A stretch of 64,000 nt of DNA. Origin: Desulfovibrio desulfuricans (GTDB lineage Bacteria > Desulfobacterota > Desulfovibrionia > Desulfovibrionales > Desulfovibrionaceae). Position 1 is the first letter of the stretch. Each line of letters starts with the position of its first letter. The notes beneath the pieces are model-generated. The model searched no databases. It saw nothing but the letters and a program-made list of their open reading frames with translations, and was not told the DNA's origin. The position numbers and the translations under genes are program-made. Location of the stretch: the NCBI RefSeq assembly GCF_024460775.1, contig NZ_JANFYZ010000001.1:434001-498000 (forward strand), given 5' to 3'. Shown here piece after piece: positions 9,158 to 18,151 of the stretch.

Positions 9158-9880
9158 TTATTTGGGCTGCTCTGCGGGGGTGCCCGTACCGGAACCGCCC
9201 TGCTCAGACACATCCCTGGCGTCAACGATCCTCACGCCAAACTCGGCCACGCCTTCGGGCGGCGCGTAAAACAGCACCATAAACGGCACTTCGCCGCCGC
9301 GCGGCACATTGGTGTTGTTGGTGAGAATCTCAACCTTGTTGTTGAGGAAGGATTCCATTTCCTTCTCGCTCAGCACCTGGAGCTGAAAAAGTGAAAGCTG
9401 CACGCCGCCAAGCTGTTTTTTGACAGCCAGGGCTTTCTTGTCCTTGTCGTAGATGGCGGCTTCAATGGTAATGAGTTCCTTTGGCTGCGGGAATTCGTTA
9501 ACCACCCTGCCCTCTATCACAAAAACCTTGCCCACCTTTTCATTATCAACATAATACTGCCGCACGTTGCGCATGGTCAGCAGCTCAACCTGCTTGGCAA
9601 TTTCCTGCTCATTGGGCTGCTTGGCAGCGCTCTTGAGCGAGTAATAATACCAGCCGCCGCCTGCGCAGGCCAGCACCAGCACAAAAATCAGCGCCAGTTT
9701 GACCAGTGGCAGCTTCTTTTTGATGGGCATTTCCGGCAGCGGCCCCTGTTCGGCCAGGGGGACTTCCGGCTCATAGGTGAAAACCGTCTTGCAGACCGAG
9801 CAACGCAGCTTGACGCCCGGCTTGGCAAGCTGATCCGGCAAATTGAAGCGGCTACCGCAATTAGGACACTTTATTTCCAT
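9158..9880 (-). CDS. Zinc-ribbon membrane protein (MJ0042/DUF3426 type)
   Basis: A 240-residue protein. An N-terminal MJ0042-type zinc ribbon has CPNC (C5, C8) and CSVC (C27, C30). A single membrane helix lies at about residues 58-80, followed by a DUF3426-like domain outside the membrane. Proteins of this build occur widely in Deltaproteobacteria with no proven function. The start at 9880 has GGAG seven bases upstream; an upstream extension to 9997 would run into hpt and was rejected. It is the last gene of the minus-strand unit, 43 bases after hpt. Confidence 0.8.
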   Translation of the reverse strand: MEIKCPNCGSRFNLPDQLAKPGVKLRCSVCKTVFTYEPEVPLAEQGPLPEMPIKKKLPLVKLALIFVLVLACAGGGWYYYSLKSAAKQPNEQEIAKQVELLTMRNVRQYYVDNEKVGKVFVIEGRVVNEFPQPKELITIEAAIYDKDKKALAVKKQLGGVQLSLFQLQVLSEKEMESFLNNKVEILTNNTNVPRGGEVPFMVLFYAPPEGVAEFGVRIVDARDVSEQGGSGTGTPAEQPK

Positions 9881-9923
9881 GCCATTACTCCAAAACCTAC
9901 CGGCTGCCGGAGCCGGGAAAAGC

Positions 9924-10472
9924 CTATTCGGGAATAACTTCAAACACGCCGGGCAACATACGGTAATGCTCGGCGTAGTCCAGGCCATAGCCCACAATGA
10001 ACCCCTGGTTCAGCTTGAAGCCCGCAAAATCGACCTTAACGTCAACTTCCCGGCGTTCATCCTTGTCCACCAGTGCAGCCAGGCGCAGACTGCGCGCCTT
10101 GCGCGCCGCAAACTGCCCGAGCAGAAAACGCATGCTGTGCCCGCTGTCCACGATATCTTCAACAATCAGCACATGCTTGCCGCAAATGTCAATCTCAACA
10201 TCCTTGCTGAAGATCACATGCTTGGAGCTGGAAGACCCTTTGCCATAACTGGACAAACGGACAAAATCCAGTTCCAGATTTTTGTTATGCAAAAATCGAA
10301 CCAGATCACTAAAAAACATAAAGCCACCCTTGAGCACACACACTGCCACCATCGGCTCATCACCGTACTCGGCGTTGATCTCTGCGGCCAGTTCCTGGAT
10401 CCGGGCTGCAATCTGTTCCGGCGTGAATACCGGTTTCAGTTCTTTTACCTTGATGTCGTTAGCCTTGGACAT
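9924..10472 (-). CDS. hpt: Hypoxanthine phosphoribosyltransferase
   Basis: A 182-residue type I phosphoribosyltransferase that converts hypoxanthine (and guanine) plus PRPP to IMP or GMP in purine salvage. The PRPP-binding signature VLIVEDIVDSG lies near residue 100, and VCVLKGGFMF near residue 44 matches the pyrophosphate loop of the Hpt family. Its start overlaps the end of the GNAT gene by 14 bases, so the two are probably translationally coupled. Confidence 0.92.
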   Translation of the reverse strand: MSKANDIKVKELKPVFTPEQIAARIQELAAEINAEYGDEPMVAVCVLKGGFMFFSDLVRFLHNKNLELDFVRLSSYGKGSSSSKHVIFSKDVEIDICGKHVLIVEDIVDSGHSMRFLLGQFAARKARSLRLAALVDKDERREVDVKVDFAGFKLNQGFIVGYGLDYAEHYRMLPGVFEVIPE

Positions 10473-10968
10473 GCACCTCTCCTACGTCCTTTGCAGCGGA
10501 ATCCAGTTCAAAATAAACGGCTGTTTCGTCGCAGTTGGGGTACTTGGCGCAGTGCACGCAGTCGGCCCAGATTTTTTGCGGCAAAACATTCTTGTCCACA
10601 ACCCTGAAACCCAGGCGGGCGAAAAACGCCTCCTGGTATGTAAGCGCAAACACTTTCTGAATATGCAGGTCGCGGCATTCGCTAAGGCAGGCGTTGACAA
10701 GCTCCCGGCCCGTTCCCAGGCGGCGGGCGTCTTCACGCACCACAAGCGAGCATATTTCGGCCAGATCTTCCCACACCGGGGCAAGGGCGCAGCAGCCCAC
10801 TATCTCGCCAGCAGTATTCTCCGCAACCATGAAATTGCGCACATGCCCATAAAGATGGATCAGCGCGCGGGGCAGCAAAAGCCCTTTCTGGGCGCATTGC
10901 AGCAAAAGCCCATGCATGGACTTTACATCGTCCATGTGGGCTTTGCGCACCACAAGGGTATTTTCCAT
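10459..10968 (-). CDS. GNAT acetyltransferase, N-acetylglutamate synthase-like
   Basis: A 169-residue single-domain GNAT protein. The acetyl-CoA loop region reads REDARRLGTGRELV. The C-terminal WADCVHCAKYPNCDE segment, with three cysteines, is typical of the short ArgA-like N-acetyltransferases that start arginine synthesis in bacteria lacking the long ArgA. This is a likely but not proven function. The ATG overlaps the stop of the thioredoxin-like gene (TAATG), showing tight coupling. Confidence 0.75.
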   Translation of the reverse strand: MENTLVVRKAHMDDVKSMHGLLLQCAQKGLLLPRALIHLYGHVRNFMVAENTAGEIVGCCALAPVWEDLAEICSLVVREDARRLGTGRELVNACLSECRDLHIQKVFALTYQEAFFARLGFRVVDKNVLPQKIWADCVHCAKYPNCDETAVYFELDSAAKDVGEVHVQG

Positions 10969-11435
10969 TATTTCTGTTCCAGCAACTTTTTAAAGACCAT
11001 CTCTACCATTTCGGCGTCCGCCATGCCGGGTTCAGACAGAATGAGCTGGCCATCCTTGCTGTAGAAGGCATTGTGAGGAATCTGCGAAATCTTGAACGCC
11101 CGCGCCACATCGCGGTCAGCGACAAAGACGGGGTATGTCATCTTCATCTTTTCCACAAAGGGGGGCACAACCTTGGAGTCTTCATCAAGGGAGATGCTCA
11201 CGATAAGCACGTCTTTTTCCGCGTACTTTTTGCGAACGTTCACAAGCTCGGGGATTTCAACGCGGCACGGAGGGCACCATGTGGCGAAGAAATTGAGCAT
11301 GATGACCTTGCCCTTGTTTTTGGCAAGCATATCCGTCAGCCCGGCCAAATTCAGGGTAGGAACCGATGACGAGGCCGCCAGCGCCGAGCACGGCAAAGCC
11401 AGACACAGCAGTAAGGCCAGGATGAGTTTCTTCAT
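10968..11435 (-). CDS. TlpA-like exported thioredoxin
   Basis: A 155-residue protein with a signal peptide (about residues 1-21, ending in ALA-A) and a thioredoxin fold with the active site WCPPC (C54, C57). TlpA/ResA-like proteins reduce periplasmic disulfides, for example during cytochrome c maturation. A DsbD (4819-6741) that could re-reduce it is encoded 4 kb away. The gene lies 49 bases after metH in the same direction. The substrate is unknown. Confidence 0.85.
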   Translation of the reverse strand: MKKLILALLLCLALPCSALAASSSVPTLNLAGLTDMLAKNKGKVIMLNFFATWCPPCRVEIPELVNVRKKYAEKDVLIVSISLDEDSKVVPPFVEKMKMTYPVFVADRDVARAFKISQIPHNAFYSKDGQLILSEPGMADAEMVEMVFKKLLEQK

Positions 11436-11484
11436 AGTTTACCCGAAGTTTTGAATGAGGAGCAAAGGCCGCGCCGGGGCGCGG

Positions 11485-13881
11485 CTAAACAAACTGCTTG
11501 GCGGCCTTTACCGCACCTACGGCGTCAGCGCAATACGCATCTGCCCCGATGGCATCGGCAAAAGCCTGCGTAACGGCAGCCCCGCCCACCAGAACCTTGA
11601 TGGGCAAAGCGCGCTCCCTGACGATTTTGATGGTGTCTTCCATGCGAACCATGGTGGTGGTCATCAATGCCGACAAGCCGATGATACGCGCGTTGTGCTT
11701 GAGTGCGCAAGCAACAATGGCCTCTGCCGGAACGTCCTTGCCCGCGTCCACCACGTCAAAACCGTGGTTGCCGAGCAGCAGCGAAACAATATTTTTGCCA
11801 ATGTCGTGGATATCGCCTTCTACCGTGGCCATCACCACAACAGGGCGCGTTTCCGGGCCGCGCCCGGCCTCCAGCAAAGGCTTGAGATACGCAAAAGCGG
11901 TCTGCATGGTTTCTGCCGCGCGGATGAGCTGGGGCAAAAAGTATTCCCGCCGTTCATAGCGCGCGCCCACTTCCGTAATAGCTGGAATGAGCGTTTCCTG
12001 CACAAGGGTAAAGGGGTCGGCACCCGCGTCAAGCTCTGCCGTAAGCAGAGTCAGCACATTTTCCTTGTCGCCGTTGAGCACGGCTTCGGCAAGGGTTTTG
12101 GCCGCCGCCCCGCCGCCCTGACGCACCTGTATGGTGCCTTCGCCGGGTTTCCAGCCGGAATAGGAGGCTATAAACGAGGATGCGTGGGCATCGTGGTTGC
12201 ACAGCACCTTGAGCGCGTCTGCCGCCTCGCGCAGGCGCTGGGCAGAGGGGTTGGCGATGCACGAGGTAAGCCCCGCGCCCGCCGCCAGGGAGAGAAACGT
12301 GGAATTGAGCAGTTCGCGCGCGGGCAGACCAAAAGAAAGATTTGAAAGGCCAAGCGTTGTGGGCAGGCCGTTGGCAGCGCACCAGCGCGTCATTTCCAGG
12401 CACTGGAGGGCGCTGTCCGCGCTGGAGGATACAGCCAGCGCCAGAATGTCCACCATCATCAGCCGCCGCGAAATACCCATGCCCTCGGCCTTTTCGATCA
12501 GGCTCTCCACCGTGCTGATGCGCTCTGCGGCTTTTTCCGGCAGATGCGCCCCCTGCAGGGGCAGCAGAATAAAGGGCGCGCCGAAATCGCGGCACAAGGG
12601 GCCGAGCGCTTCCATGCGCCCAGCCTCGCCGCTGATGGAATTCACCAGAAACGAACCGGGGCAGTACGGCAAGGCGTTGGCAATGGCATCCGCATTGGAA
12701 GAATCTATGGAGAGCGGCAGGGGCAGCCGCCCCACAAGGCGCTGCACCAGTTCGGGCAAAAGCTGGGTTTCGTCCACCAGGGGCGCGCCCACGTTAACAT
12801 CAAGCACCGTGGCCCCGGCATCTACCTGAGCATCGGCCAGTTGCATGGCAACGTCAAAGGCTCCGGCCTGAAGCTCCTGCGTGAGGGCCTTTTTGCCTGT
12901 GGGGTTGATGCGTTCGCCAATGATGGTCAGGGGCTGGCCCACAGCGATGCGCACCATCTGGGAGCGGTTGGTCAGGCAGATGCCCTTGCGGGATACCGTA
13001 GGCGGCGTGACGCTGTCCATGCCGCGCAGGGCCTGCGCAAGCGCCGCCAGATGAGCGGGCGTGGTGCCGCAGCAGCCGCCAAGTATGCGCGCGCCAAGCT
13101 GGGCAAAGGGGGCGGTTTTTTGCGCAAAATCTTCCGGCCCCAGAGGGAATACGGTTTCATTGCCGCGCAGTTCGGGCAAACCGGCATTGGGTTCGGCCAT
13201 GACCGGGCATTCGCATACGCCAAGCAGTTCCTGCACCACTGGCAGCATCTGGTCCGGGCCGAGGCTACAGTTGGTGCCGACCACATCCACGCCCATGTTC
13301 TGCATGGTTTCGGCAAAAATCGCGGGGGTGGAGCCGGTAAGGCTCACGCCCTGTTCAAAGGTCATGGAAACCATGACGGGCAGGTCGCATTCCTGCCGGG
13401 CAGCCGCCACGGCAGCTCTGGCTTCGGCAAGGTCGAACTGTGTTTCAATAAATATGAGGTCGGCCCCGCCCGCCACAAGCCCGCGAATCTGATTGGCAAA
13501 GGCCGCGATAAGATCGCGCGGTTCCACCGGGCCGAGGGGCTTGGCAAAATGACCGGTGGGGCCCACATTGCCCGCCACAAAGACAGGGCGGCCAGCCTGT
13601 GCGGCGGCTTCCTTGGCAATTTCGACCATGCGCCGGTTGAACGAAAAAACGTCCAGACTTTTTGGCAGCTTGTAAATATTGCCGCCAAAGGTGCACGATG
13701 TCAGCAGATCAACGCCCGCGTCCAGATAGGCCTTGTGAATGCCGCGCAGGGTGTCGGGGTTTGCCATGCAAAATTCTTCGGGAGTCGCGCCAGCGGGCAT
13801 GCCCGAGGCCTGAAGCATGGTACCCATGGCACCGTCGAGCAAAAGAGGCCTGCCAAGGCCGAGGGCTTGTCGAAATGTCAT
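11485..13881 (-). CDS. metH: Cobalamin-dependent methionine synthase without the reactivation domain
   Basis: A 798-residue protein that methylates homocysteine using methyltetrahydrofolate and cobalamin. Domains in order: homocysteine-binding barrel with zinc ligands in TNCSLG (about 206) and GGCCGTTP (about 268); pterin-binding barrel starting IGERINPTGKK (about 317); helical cap; B12 domain with GDIHDIGKN (about 688), whose His is the lower cobalt ligand. E. coli MetH is about 1,227 residues because it also has a C-terminal AdoMet-binding reactivation domain, absent here. The ATG at 13881 was chosen; the frame continues to 14115 but only with leader-like sequence. Read divergently from rpoH. 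Confidence 0.9.
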   Translation of the reverse strand: MTFRQALGLGRPLLLDGAMGTMLQASGMPAGATPEEFCMANPDTLRGIHKAYLDAGVDLLTSCTFGGNIYKLPKSLDVFSFNRRMVEIAKEAAAQAGRPVFVAGNVGPTGHFAKPLGPVEPRDLIAAFANQIRGLVAGGADLIFIETQFDLAEARAAVAAARQECDLPVMVSMTFEQGVSLTGSTPAIFAETMQNMGVDVVGTNCSLGPDQMLPVVQELLGVCECPVMAEPNAGLPELRGNETVFPLGPEDFAQKTAPFAQLGARILGGCCGTTPAHLAALAQALRGMDSVTPPTVSRKGICLTNRSQMVRIAVGQPLTIIGERINPTGKKALTQELQAGAFDVAMQLADAQVDAGATVLDVNVGAPLVDETQLLPELVQRLVGRLPLPLSIDSSNADAIANALPYCPGSFLVNSISGEAGRMEALGPLCRDFGAPFILLPLQGAHLPEKAAERISTVESLIEKAEGMGISRRLMMVDILALAVSSSADSALQCLEMTRWCAANGLPTTLGLSNLSFGLPARELLNSTFLSLAAGAGLTSCIANPSAQRLREAADALKVLCNHDAHASSFIASYSGWKPGEGTIQVRQGGGAAAKTLAEAVLNGDKENVLTLLTAELDAGADPFTLVQETLIPAITEVGARYERREYFLPQLIRAAETMQTAFAYLKPLLEAGRGPETRPVVVMATVEGDIHDIGKNIVSLLLGNHGFDVVDAGKDVPAEAIVACALKHNARIIGLSALMTTTMVRMEDTIKIVRERALPIKVLVGGAAVTQAFADAIGADAYCADAVGAVKAAKQFV

Positions 13882-14178
13882 CGTCGTCTCGCTCTGTTCC
13901 CAGCACAGTCGCCGCAAGCCAAAGAGCACCTTTGCCTTCCGCCTGCAATACCTGTATGCTGGGGCTTCCGTTGTTTGAGGCCGCTGATTCCGTAAGGATT
14001 TTGCGAACCGGAACATGCGGGCCGCACCGGGGCTGAACGCCGCCGGGGCCGCAAAACCGCGCCGCGCATTAAACCCGGCAGGCCTTTTACTACTGAAAAA
14101 CACTGAAAAGAACAAACCAAAACTATAGCATTAAACATTGCGGCCCGTTACAGGCAGCGATGCTCAGACATAAATATC
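13882..14178. other. Divergent control region between metH and rpoH
   Basis: Nearly 300 bases separate the two divergent starts and must hold both promoters. The half next to metH is GC-rich and could fold as a long leader. The half next to rpoH (14090-14150) is AT-rich. I could not match it to the SAM, SAH or cobalamin riboswitch cores I know. Confidence 0.5.
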
Positions 14179-15441
14179 ATGAAAAAAGATAGTCCGATAG
14201 CTCCCAAAAACCCGCGCAGCGCGCAAAAAGCGGAAGAAACCGAAATTTCCTCGCCTGAGGTGGAAATTCTGGATGCTCCCCCTTTGCGCAAGCGGGCAGC
14301 CCCTGCCGGGGGTGGCACCCGTGGCGCTGCCGCCAAGGCGCGCTCCCGCTCGACCGAAGGCAAGGCCGCCAAGCAGAGCATCCTTGATGTGGACGGCTCC
14401 GCTGTGCACGAGGTTCCAGCAGATTCCGTATCTGACGATCAGAACGATGACGACGCGCTTGCTGATTCCGCGGAAGATGTGGACGTTGAGCTGGACGCCA
14501 GCGATCACGGCCTCGACCCCCTTGTTCTTGATGACGACCATGAGGGCCTGCCTGCGCCGTCCACAACGCGTTTGCCCGCAGTTGGCCCGCGCGACAGCCT
14601 GCACCTTTACCTGCGCGAAGTAAGCCGCTTCCCCCTGCTCAAGCCGGATGAAGAACACGAGCTTGCCCTGCGTGTGCGCGATCACAACGATGCAGACGCG
14701 GCCTTTCGGCTTGTTTCATCGCATCTGCGGCTTGTGGTGCGCATTGCCATGGACTTTCAGCGCAGATGGATGCAGAACGTGCTCGACCTTGTGCAGGAGG
14801 GCAACGTGGGTCTCATGCGTGCGGTCAACAAGTTTGACCCCGACAAGGGCATCAAGTTTTCGTACTACGCGTCGTTCTGGATCAAGGCCTACATACTCAA
14901 GTTCATCATGGACAACTGGCGCATGGTCAAGATCGGCACCACCCAGGTGCAGCGCAAGCTGTTCTACAATCTGAACCGCGAGCGTCAAAAGCTGATCATG
15001 CAGGGCTTTGACCCGGATGCGGCCATGCTTTCCGAGCGCCTCGGCGTTACGGAAGACCAGATTAACGAAATGGATCAGCGCCTTGCCTCCACCGATATGT
15101 CGCTGAATGTGCCCGTGGGCGAGGATGCCGGCGGCGCAACACGCATGGACTTTTTGCCCGCGCTCGGCCCCGGCATTGAAGACAGCCTTGCCAGCGACGA
15201 AATCGCCGGGCTTGTGCGCAGCAAGCTCAAAACCATACTGCCCAAACTGAACGAAAAAGAGCTGTATATTCTGCAAAACCGCCTGCTCACGGATGAGCCT
15301 GTAACCTTGCGCGAGATAGGCGAACGGTATAACGTCACGCGGGAACGAGTCCGCCAGCTTGAAGCGCGGTTGCTGGAAAAGATCCGGCAGCATCTGGCTG
15401 TGGATATCAAAGACTTTTCAGACACATGGATACAATCCTGA
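14179..15441 (+). CDS. rpoH: RNA polymerase sigma factor, RpoH (sigma-32) type, with long N-terminal extension
   Basis: A 420-residue sigma-70 family protein. Sigma regions 1.2-4 occupy residues about 135-415: [19 protein letters not shown] (region 2.1-2.2), [20 protein letters not shown] (2.3-2.4), the RpoH box QRKLFYNL, and [21 protein letters not shown] (4.2 helix-turn-helix). The first 130 residues are unusual: a basic Ala/Arg/Lys part (about 35-65), then a strongly acidic part (about 75-125). E. coli RpoH is about 284 residues and lacks this. It probably directs heat-shock genes. The TPR lipoprotein gene starts two bases after its stop. Confidence 0.88.
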   Translation: MKKDSPIAPKNPRSAQKAEETEISSPEVEILDAPPLRKRAAPAGGGTRGAAAKARSRSTEGKAAKQSILDVDGSAVHEVPADSVSDDQNDDDALADSAEDVDVELDASDHGLDPLVLDDDHEGLPAPSTTRLPAVGPRDSLHLYLREVSRFPLLKPDEEHELALRVRDHNDADAAFRLVSSHLRLVVRIAMDFQRRWMQNVLDLVQEGNVGLMRAVNKFDPDKGIKFSYYASFWIKAYILKFIMDNWRMVKIGTTQVQRKLFYNLNRERQKLIMQGFDPDAAMLSERLGVTEDQINEMDQRLASTDMSLNVPVGEDAGGATRMDFLPALGPGIEDSLASDEIAGLVRSKLKTILPKLNEKELYILQNRLLTDEPVTLREIGERYNVTRERVRQLEARLLEKIRQHLAVDIKDFSDTWIQS

Positions 15442-15442
15442 T

Positions 15443-17227
15443 ATGAAACGTAACCACGTTGCGCTGCTATGCGCCCTGGCACTGACTGCCGCCACTTCCT
15501 TTTCCTTGCTGGGATGCGGCGGCTGTTCCGGCGCCAGGCACCAGACTGCTGAAAAATCGGACACGTCCGCTGCAGAATCTGCCGCGCCTTCTGCCACAGC
15601 AAAGGCCCAGCAGCACGACCTCAAGGGCGTATCGCTGCGCCCGGTTGAAGCAGAGCTTTCGCCCAATGCGCTCAACACTTACGCCTTTCTTGTTTTTGCG
15701 CAGGCCATGAACAATGAGGACGACAACGCCCTTGCCGCCGCTTCTCCGCTGCTGGCCAAGGCGCACATGCCCGTCAACATCTGGCTTGAAGGCGGCGTGT
15801 GGCTGCTCAGCCGCAAGTCGCCCCATACAGCTATGGTCATGGAGCAGGCCCTGAGCGTCTGGCCCGATGATATTTCGCTCAATCTGCTCTATGCCGAAGC
15901 CCTCATGGAAAAAGGTTCGCCCGAGCTTGGCGTCAAGCTCATGCGCGAATATCTTAAAAAGCATCCCGAATCTGTGGATGCCCGCATGGAGCTGGCCCTG
16001 CTGCTGGTTAAAACCAAGCCGTATCCCGAAGCCGAAAAGCTGCTCAACAGCGTTACGGGCAAGCAGCGCACCCCGCTGGTGGATTATTACCACGCCCGGG
16101 CGCTCATTGGCATGGACAGACCCAACGAGGCCGTGGCCTACCTGCAGCGCGCCATCAAGGATACGCCCGATTTTGTGGAGGCCCTGGCGGAACTGGCCTT
16201 CATCTACGAGCAGAAGCCCGACCTCAAGGCCGCGCGCGGCGTTTACGAAAAGCTGCTCAAACTCAATTTTTCGTCGCAGGACGTTCTGCTGAGGCTCATC
16301 AATATCTCTCTGCGCATGGGCCAGCCCGAACGGGCGCTCAAGTATATGCAGCAGGGGCCGGACAGTACGCCCTTCAAGCTGACTGTCGCCAGCATGTTTA
16401 TGGATTCACGCCACTTTTTGCAGGCGGAAAGCCTGCTCAAGCAGATAGTGGCCCAGGGCGATGCGCCCCACGATGTGTACCTGCTGCTTGCCGAGCTGGC
16501 ATATGACCAGCGCCGCGATCTGGACATGGCCTTCTCCTGGCTGGATAAAATCCCGGCTTCCAGCAAGGCTGCCGTGCGGGGCGTGCTGCTGCGCATCCAG
16601 TTGCTGGCAGAGGCTGGCCGTGATGCCGAGGCCCTTGACGCCGTGCGCAAGGCCACAAGCGCCAATCCCGACTCCTCCGAGCTTGTGGAGGTCGAGGTGC
16701 GCCTGCTGGCGCGGCAAAAGCAGATGAAGCAGGCCCTGGACGTTGCCCAGAGCGCCATAAAGCGCTGGCCCAACAATGCGGAAATGTTCTTTCTGCTCGG
16801 CTCTCTTCAGGATGAAACCGGCGACAAAAAAGCCGCTTTCAAAACCATGGAGAAACTCCTGGCCCTGCATCCGGACAATTATCAGGCCCTCAATTACGTG
16901 GGCTACACCCTGGCCGAGGAAGACCGCGACCTTGACCGCGCCCTGACGCTTCTTGTGCGGGCCAACGATCTGGCTCCCAACCAGTCCTACATTGTAGATT
17001 CGCTGGCCTGGGCCTATTTCAAGGCTGGAAAACTCGATGACGCCCTGAAGGAAATCCGCCGCGCCGTTACGCTGGACGAGCATACGGATGCCTCCATATG
17101 GGAGCACTATGGCGATATCGCCGCGCGGGCTGGCCTTAAGGACGAAGCCCGCACCGCCTATCAAAAGGCCATGGAACTCAAACCCGACAATGCGGAAGCA
17201 TTGCGGCAGCGGCTTTCACATCTATGA
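15443..17227 (+). CDS. Tetratricopeptide-repeat lipoprotein
   Basis: A 594-residue protein. A lipoprotein signal peptide with lipobox LLGC lies near residue 22; the rest is tandem TPR helices from about residue 60 to the end, with clear units near the C-terminus (YVGYTLAEEDRDLDRAL, DSLAWAYFKAGKLDDALKE). It should be anchored in the envelope as a protein-binding scaffold. The ATG at 15443 lies just after the rpoH stop and relies on coupling, as no strong ribosome binding site is seen. Its end overlaps the next gene by ATGA. Partners unknown; its pairing with a LolB-like protein suggests outer-membrane assembly or lipoprotein work. Confidence 0.8.
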   Translation: MKRNHVALLCALALTAATSFSLLGCGGCSGARHQTAEKSDTSAAESAAPSATAKAQQHDLKGVSLRPVEAELSPNALNTYAFLVFAQAMNNEDDNALAAASPLLAKAHMPVNIWLEGGVWLLSRKSPHTAMVMEQALSVWPDDISLNLLYAEALMEKGSPELGVKLMREYLKKHPESVDARMELALLLVKTKPYPEAEKLLNSVTGKQRTPLVDYYHARALIGMDRPNEAVAYLQRAIKDTPDFVEALAELAFIYEQKPDLKAARGVYEKLLKLNFSSQDVLLRLINISLRMGQPERALKYMQQGPDSTPFKLTVASMFMDSRHFLQAESLLKQIVAQGDAPHDVYLLLAELAYDQRRDLDMAFSWLDKIPASSKAAVRGVLLRIQLLAEAGRDAEALDAVRKATSANPDSSELVEVEVRLLARQKQMKQALDVAQSAIKRWPNNAEMFFLLGSLQDETGDKKAAFKTMEKLLALHPDNYQALNYVGYTLAEEDRDLDRALTLLVRANDLAPNQSYIVDSLAWAYFKAGKLDDALKEIRRAVTLDEHTDASIWEHYGDIAARAGLKDEARTAYQKAMELKPDNAEALRQRLSHL

Positions 17228-18009
17228 AAAAACTAGTTATTTTTTGTTGTCTGGCGCTGCTGTGCGCCTGCGCCCGTCAGCCCGTGCTGGAAACCTCGCC
17301 CGAAAACCGCGCCGTGCTTGAACAGCGCTGGCAAAAGTTTGCGGCTGTCAGCTCTGCCGACAAGTCTGAACCCTATCGCCTGCAACTGAGCCTGCGCTTT
17401 GGCACAGAGGGCGATACGCGGCGCGTCACGGCCCTGTTCTGGGGCAACAGCCAGCGCCAGTTGCGACTGGACGTTATGGCGGGCGTGGGCACCACGGTTG
17501 CCAAGATACTTGAAGACGGCCAGCATTTTCTTGTGTACAGCCCCAGCGAAAACAAGGCCTACTTCTATCAGGGCGCTACCAAGCCCCTGCTTCAGGTGGG
17601 CGTACCGGTTCCCTTCAACCTCGTGCATCTGGCCGACCTGCTCAATGGCCGGTACACGGCGGTATTTGGCAACCAGTTTGACAAAACCGCCTTTTCCGCC
17701 GACGGCAAGGCCCTGTACGACCTTCAGGGCCAGCCCGGAGGCCGCCTGATCATCAACGAGCAGGGGCTGCCCGTGGAATGGCAGGAACAGGCCAACGGCA
17801 AGGGCTGGAGCATGGAAATCCTGTATTCGGATGATCCCAAGCCGCTGCCCCGCCGTCTGAACCTTGCTCACAGCAACGGCAAACGCGCCATTGTGCTTAT
17901 CAAGGAAAGAGAAAAGGTTTCCCAGCCCTTTACAAAAGAGCAGATGGCCTTAACCCTTCCTGATGACGCACCCCTGCTGCCGCTCGCCAAGTTCAAGCAG
18001 CAGCAGTAG
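17224..18009 (+). CDS. LolB-like outer-membrane lipoprotein
   Basis: A 261-residue lipoprotein with lipobox LCAC at about residues 12-15. The body (LRLDVMAGVGTTVAKILEDG, then YSPSENKAYFY, and a central LADLLNGRY) has the strand pattern of LolB/DUF4292 proteins, which accept lipoproteins from the LolA carrier and insert them into the outer membrane. Identity to true LolB is low, so this is a fold-level guess. It overlaps the TPR gene by four bases (ATGA) and ends the rpoH unit. Confidence 0.65.
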   Translation: MKKLVIFCCLALLCACARQPVLETSPENRAVLEQRWQKFAAVSSADKSEPYRLQLSLRFGTEGDTRRVTALFWGNSQRQLRLDVMAGVGTTVAKILEDGQHFLVYSPSENKAYFYQGATKPLLQVGVPVPFNLVHLADLLNGRYTAVFGNQFDKTAFSADGKALYDLQGQPGGRLIINEQGLPVEWQEQANGKGWSMEILYSDDPKPLPRRLNLAHSNGKRAIVLIKEREKVSQPFTKEQMALTLPDDAPLLPLAKFKQQQ

Positions 18010-18100
18010 TTTGGGCCTGACGGGCTGCGCCTGACGGCTGCGGCCCGGTATCGGGGCAACCCGCCTTAACCGCCACTACAGAAGTGTTAAATGCTCTAGC

Positions 18101-18127
18101 GGTGCGTCCGGCCAGTCCGGGCGCACC
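18101..18127 (+). promoter_or_regulatory. Hairpin in the leader region of rpiB
   Basis: An 11-bp stem with one G-T wobble (18101-18111 with 18117-18127) and loop CCAGT lies 24 bases before the rpiB start. No T-run follows, so it is not a standard terminator. It may structure the rpiB leader or protect an mRNA end. Confidence 0.4.
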
Positions 18128-18151
18128 GTGCGTACCTTTGCAGGAGTATAC

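Noticed and set aside
8854..9225. A 124-residue N-terminal extension of the permease
   Set aside because: Permease homologues begin near the 8853 ATG, and the extension looks like untranslated sequence.
12544..13995. A 483-codon open frame antisense to metH
   Set aside because: MetH motifs are unambiguous on the other strand; low-complexity His/Gly/Ala composition is typical of a shadow frame.
13882..14115. SAM, SAH or cobalamin riboswitch upstream of metH
   Set aside because: I looked for the conserved cores and could not find them; only an unassigned structured leader remains.
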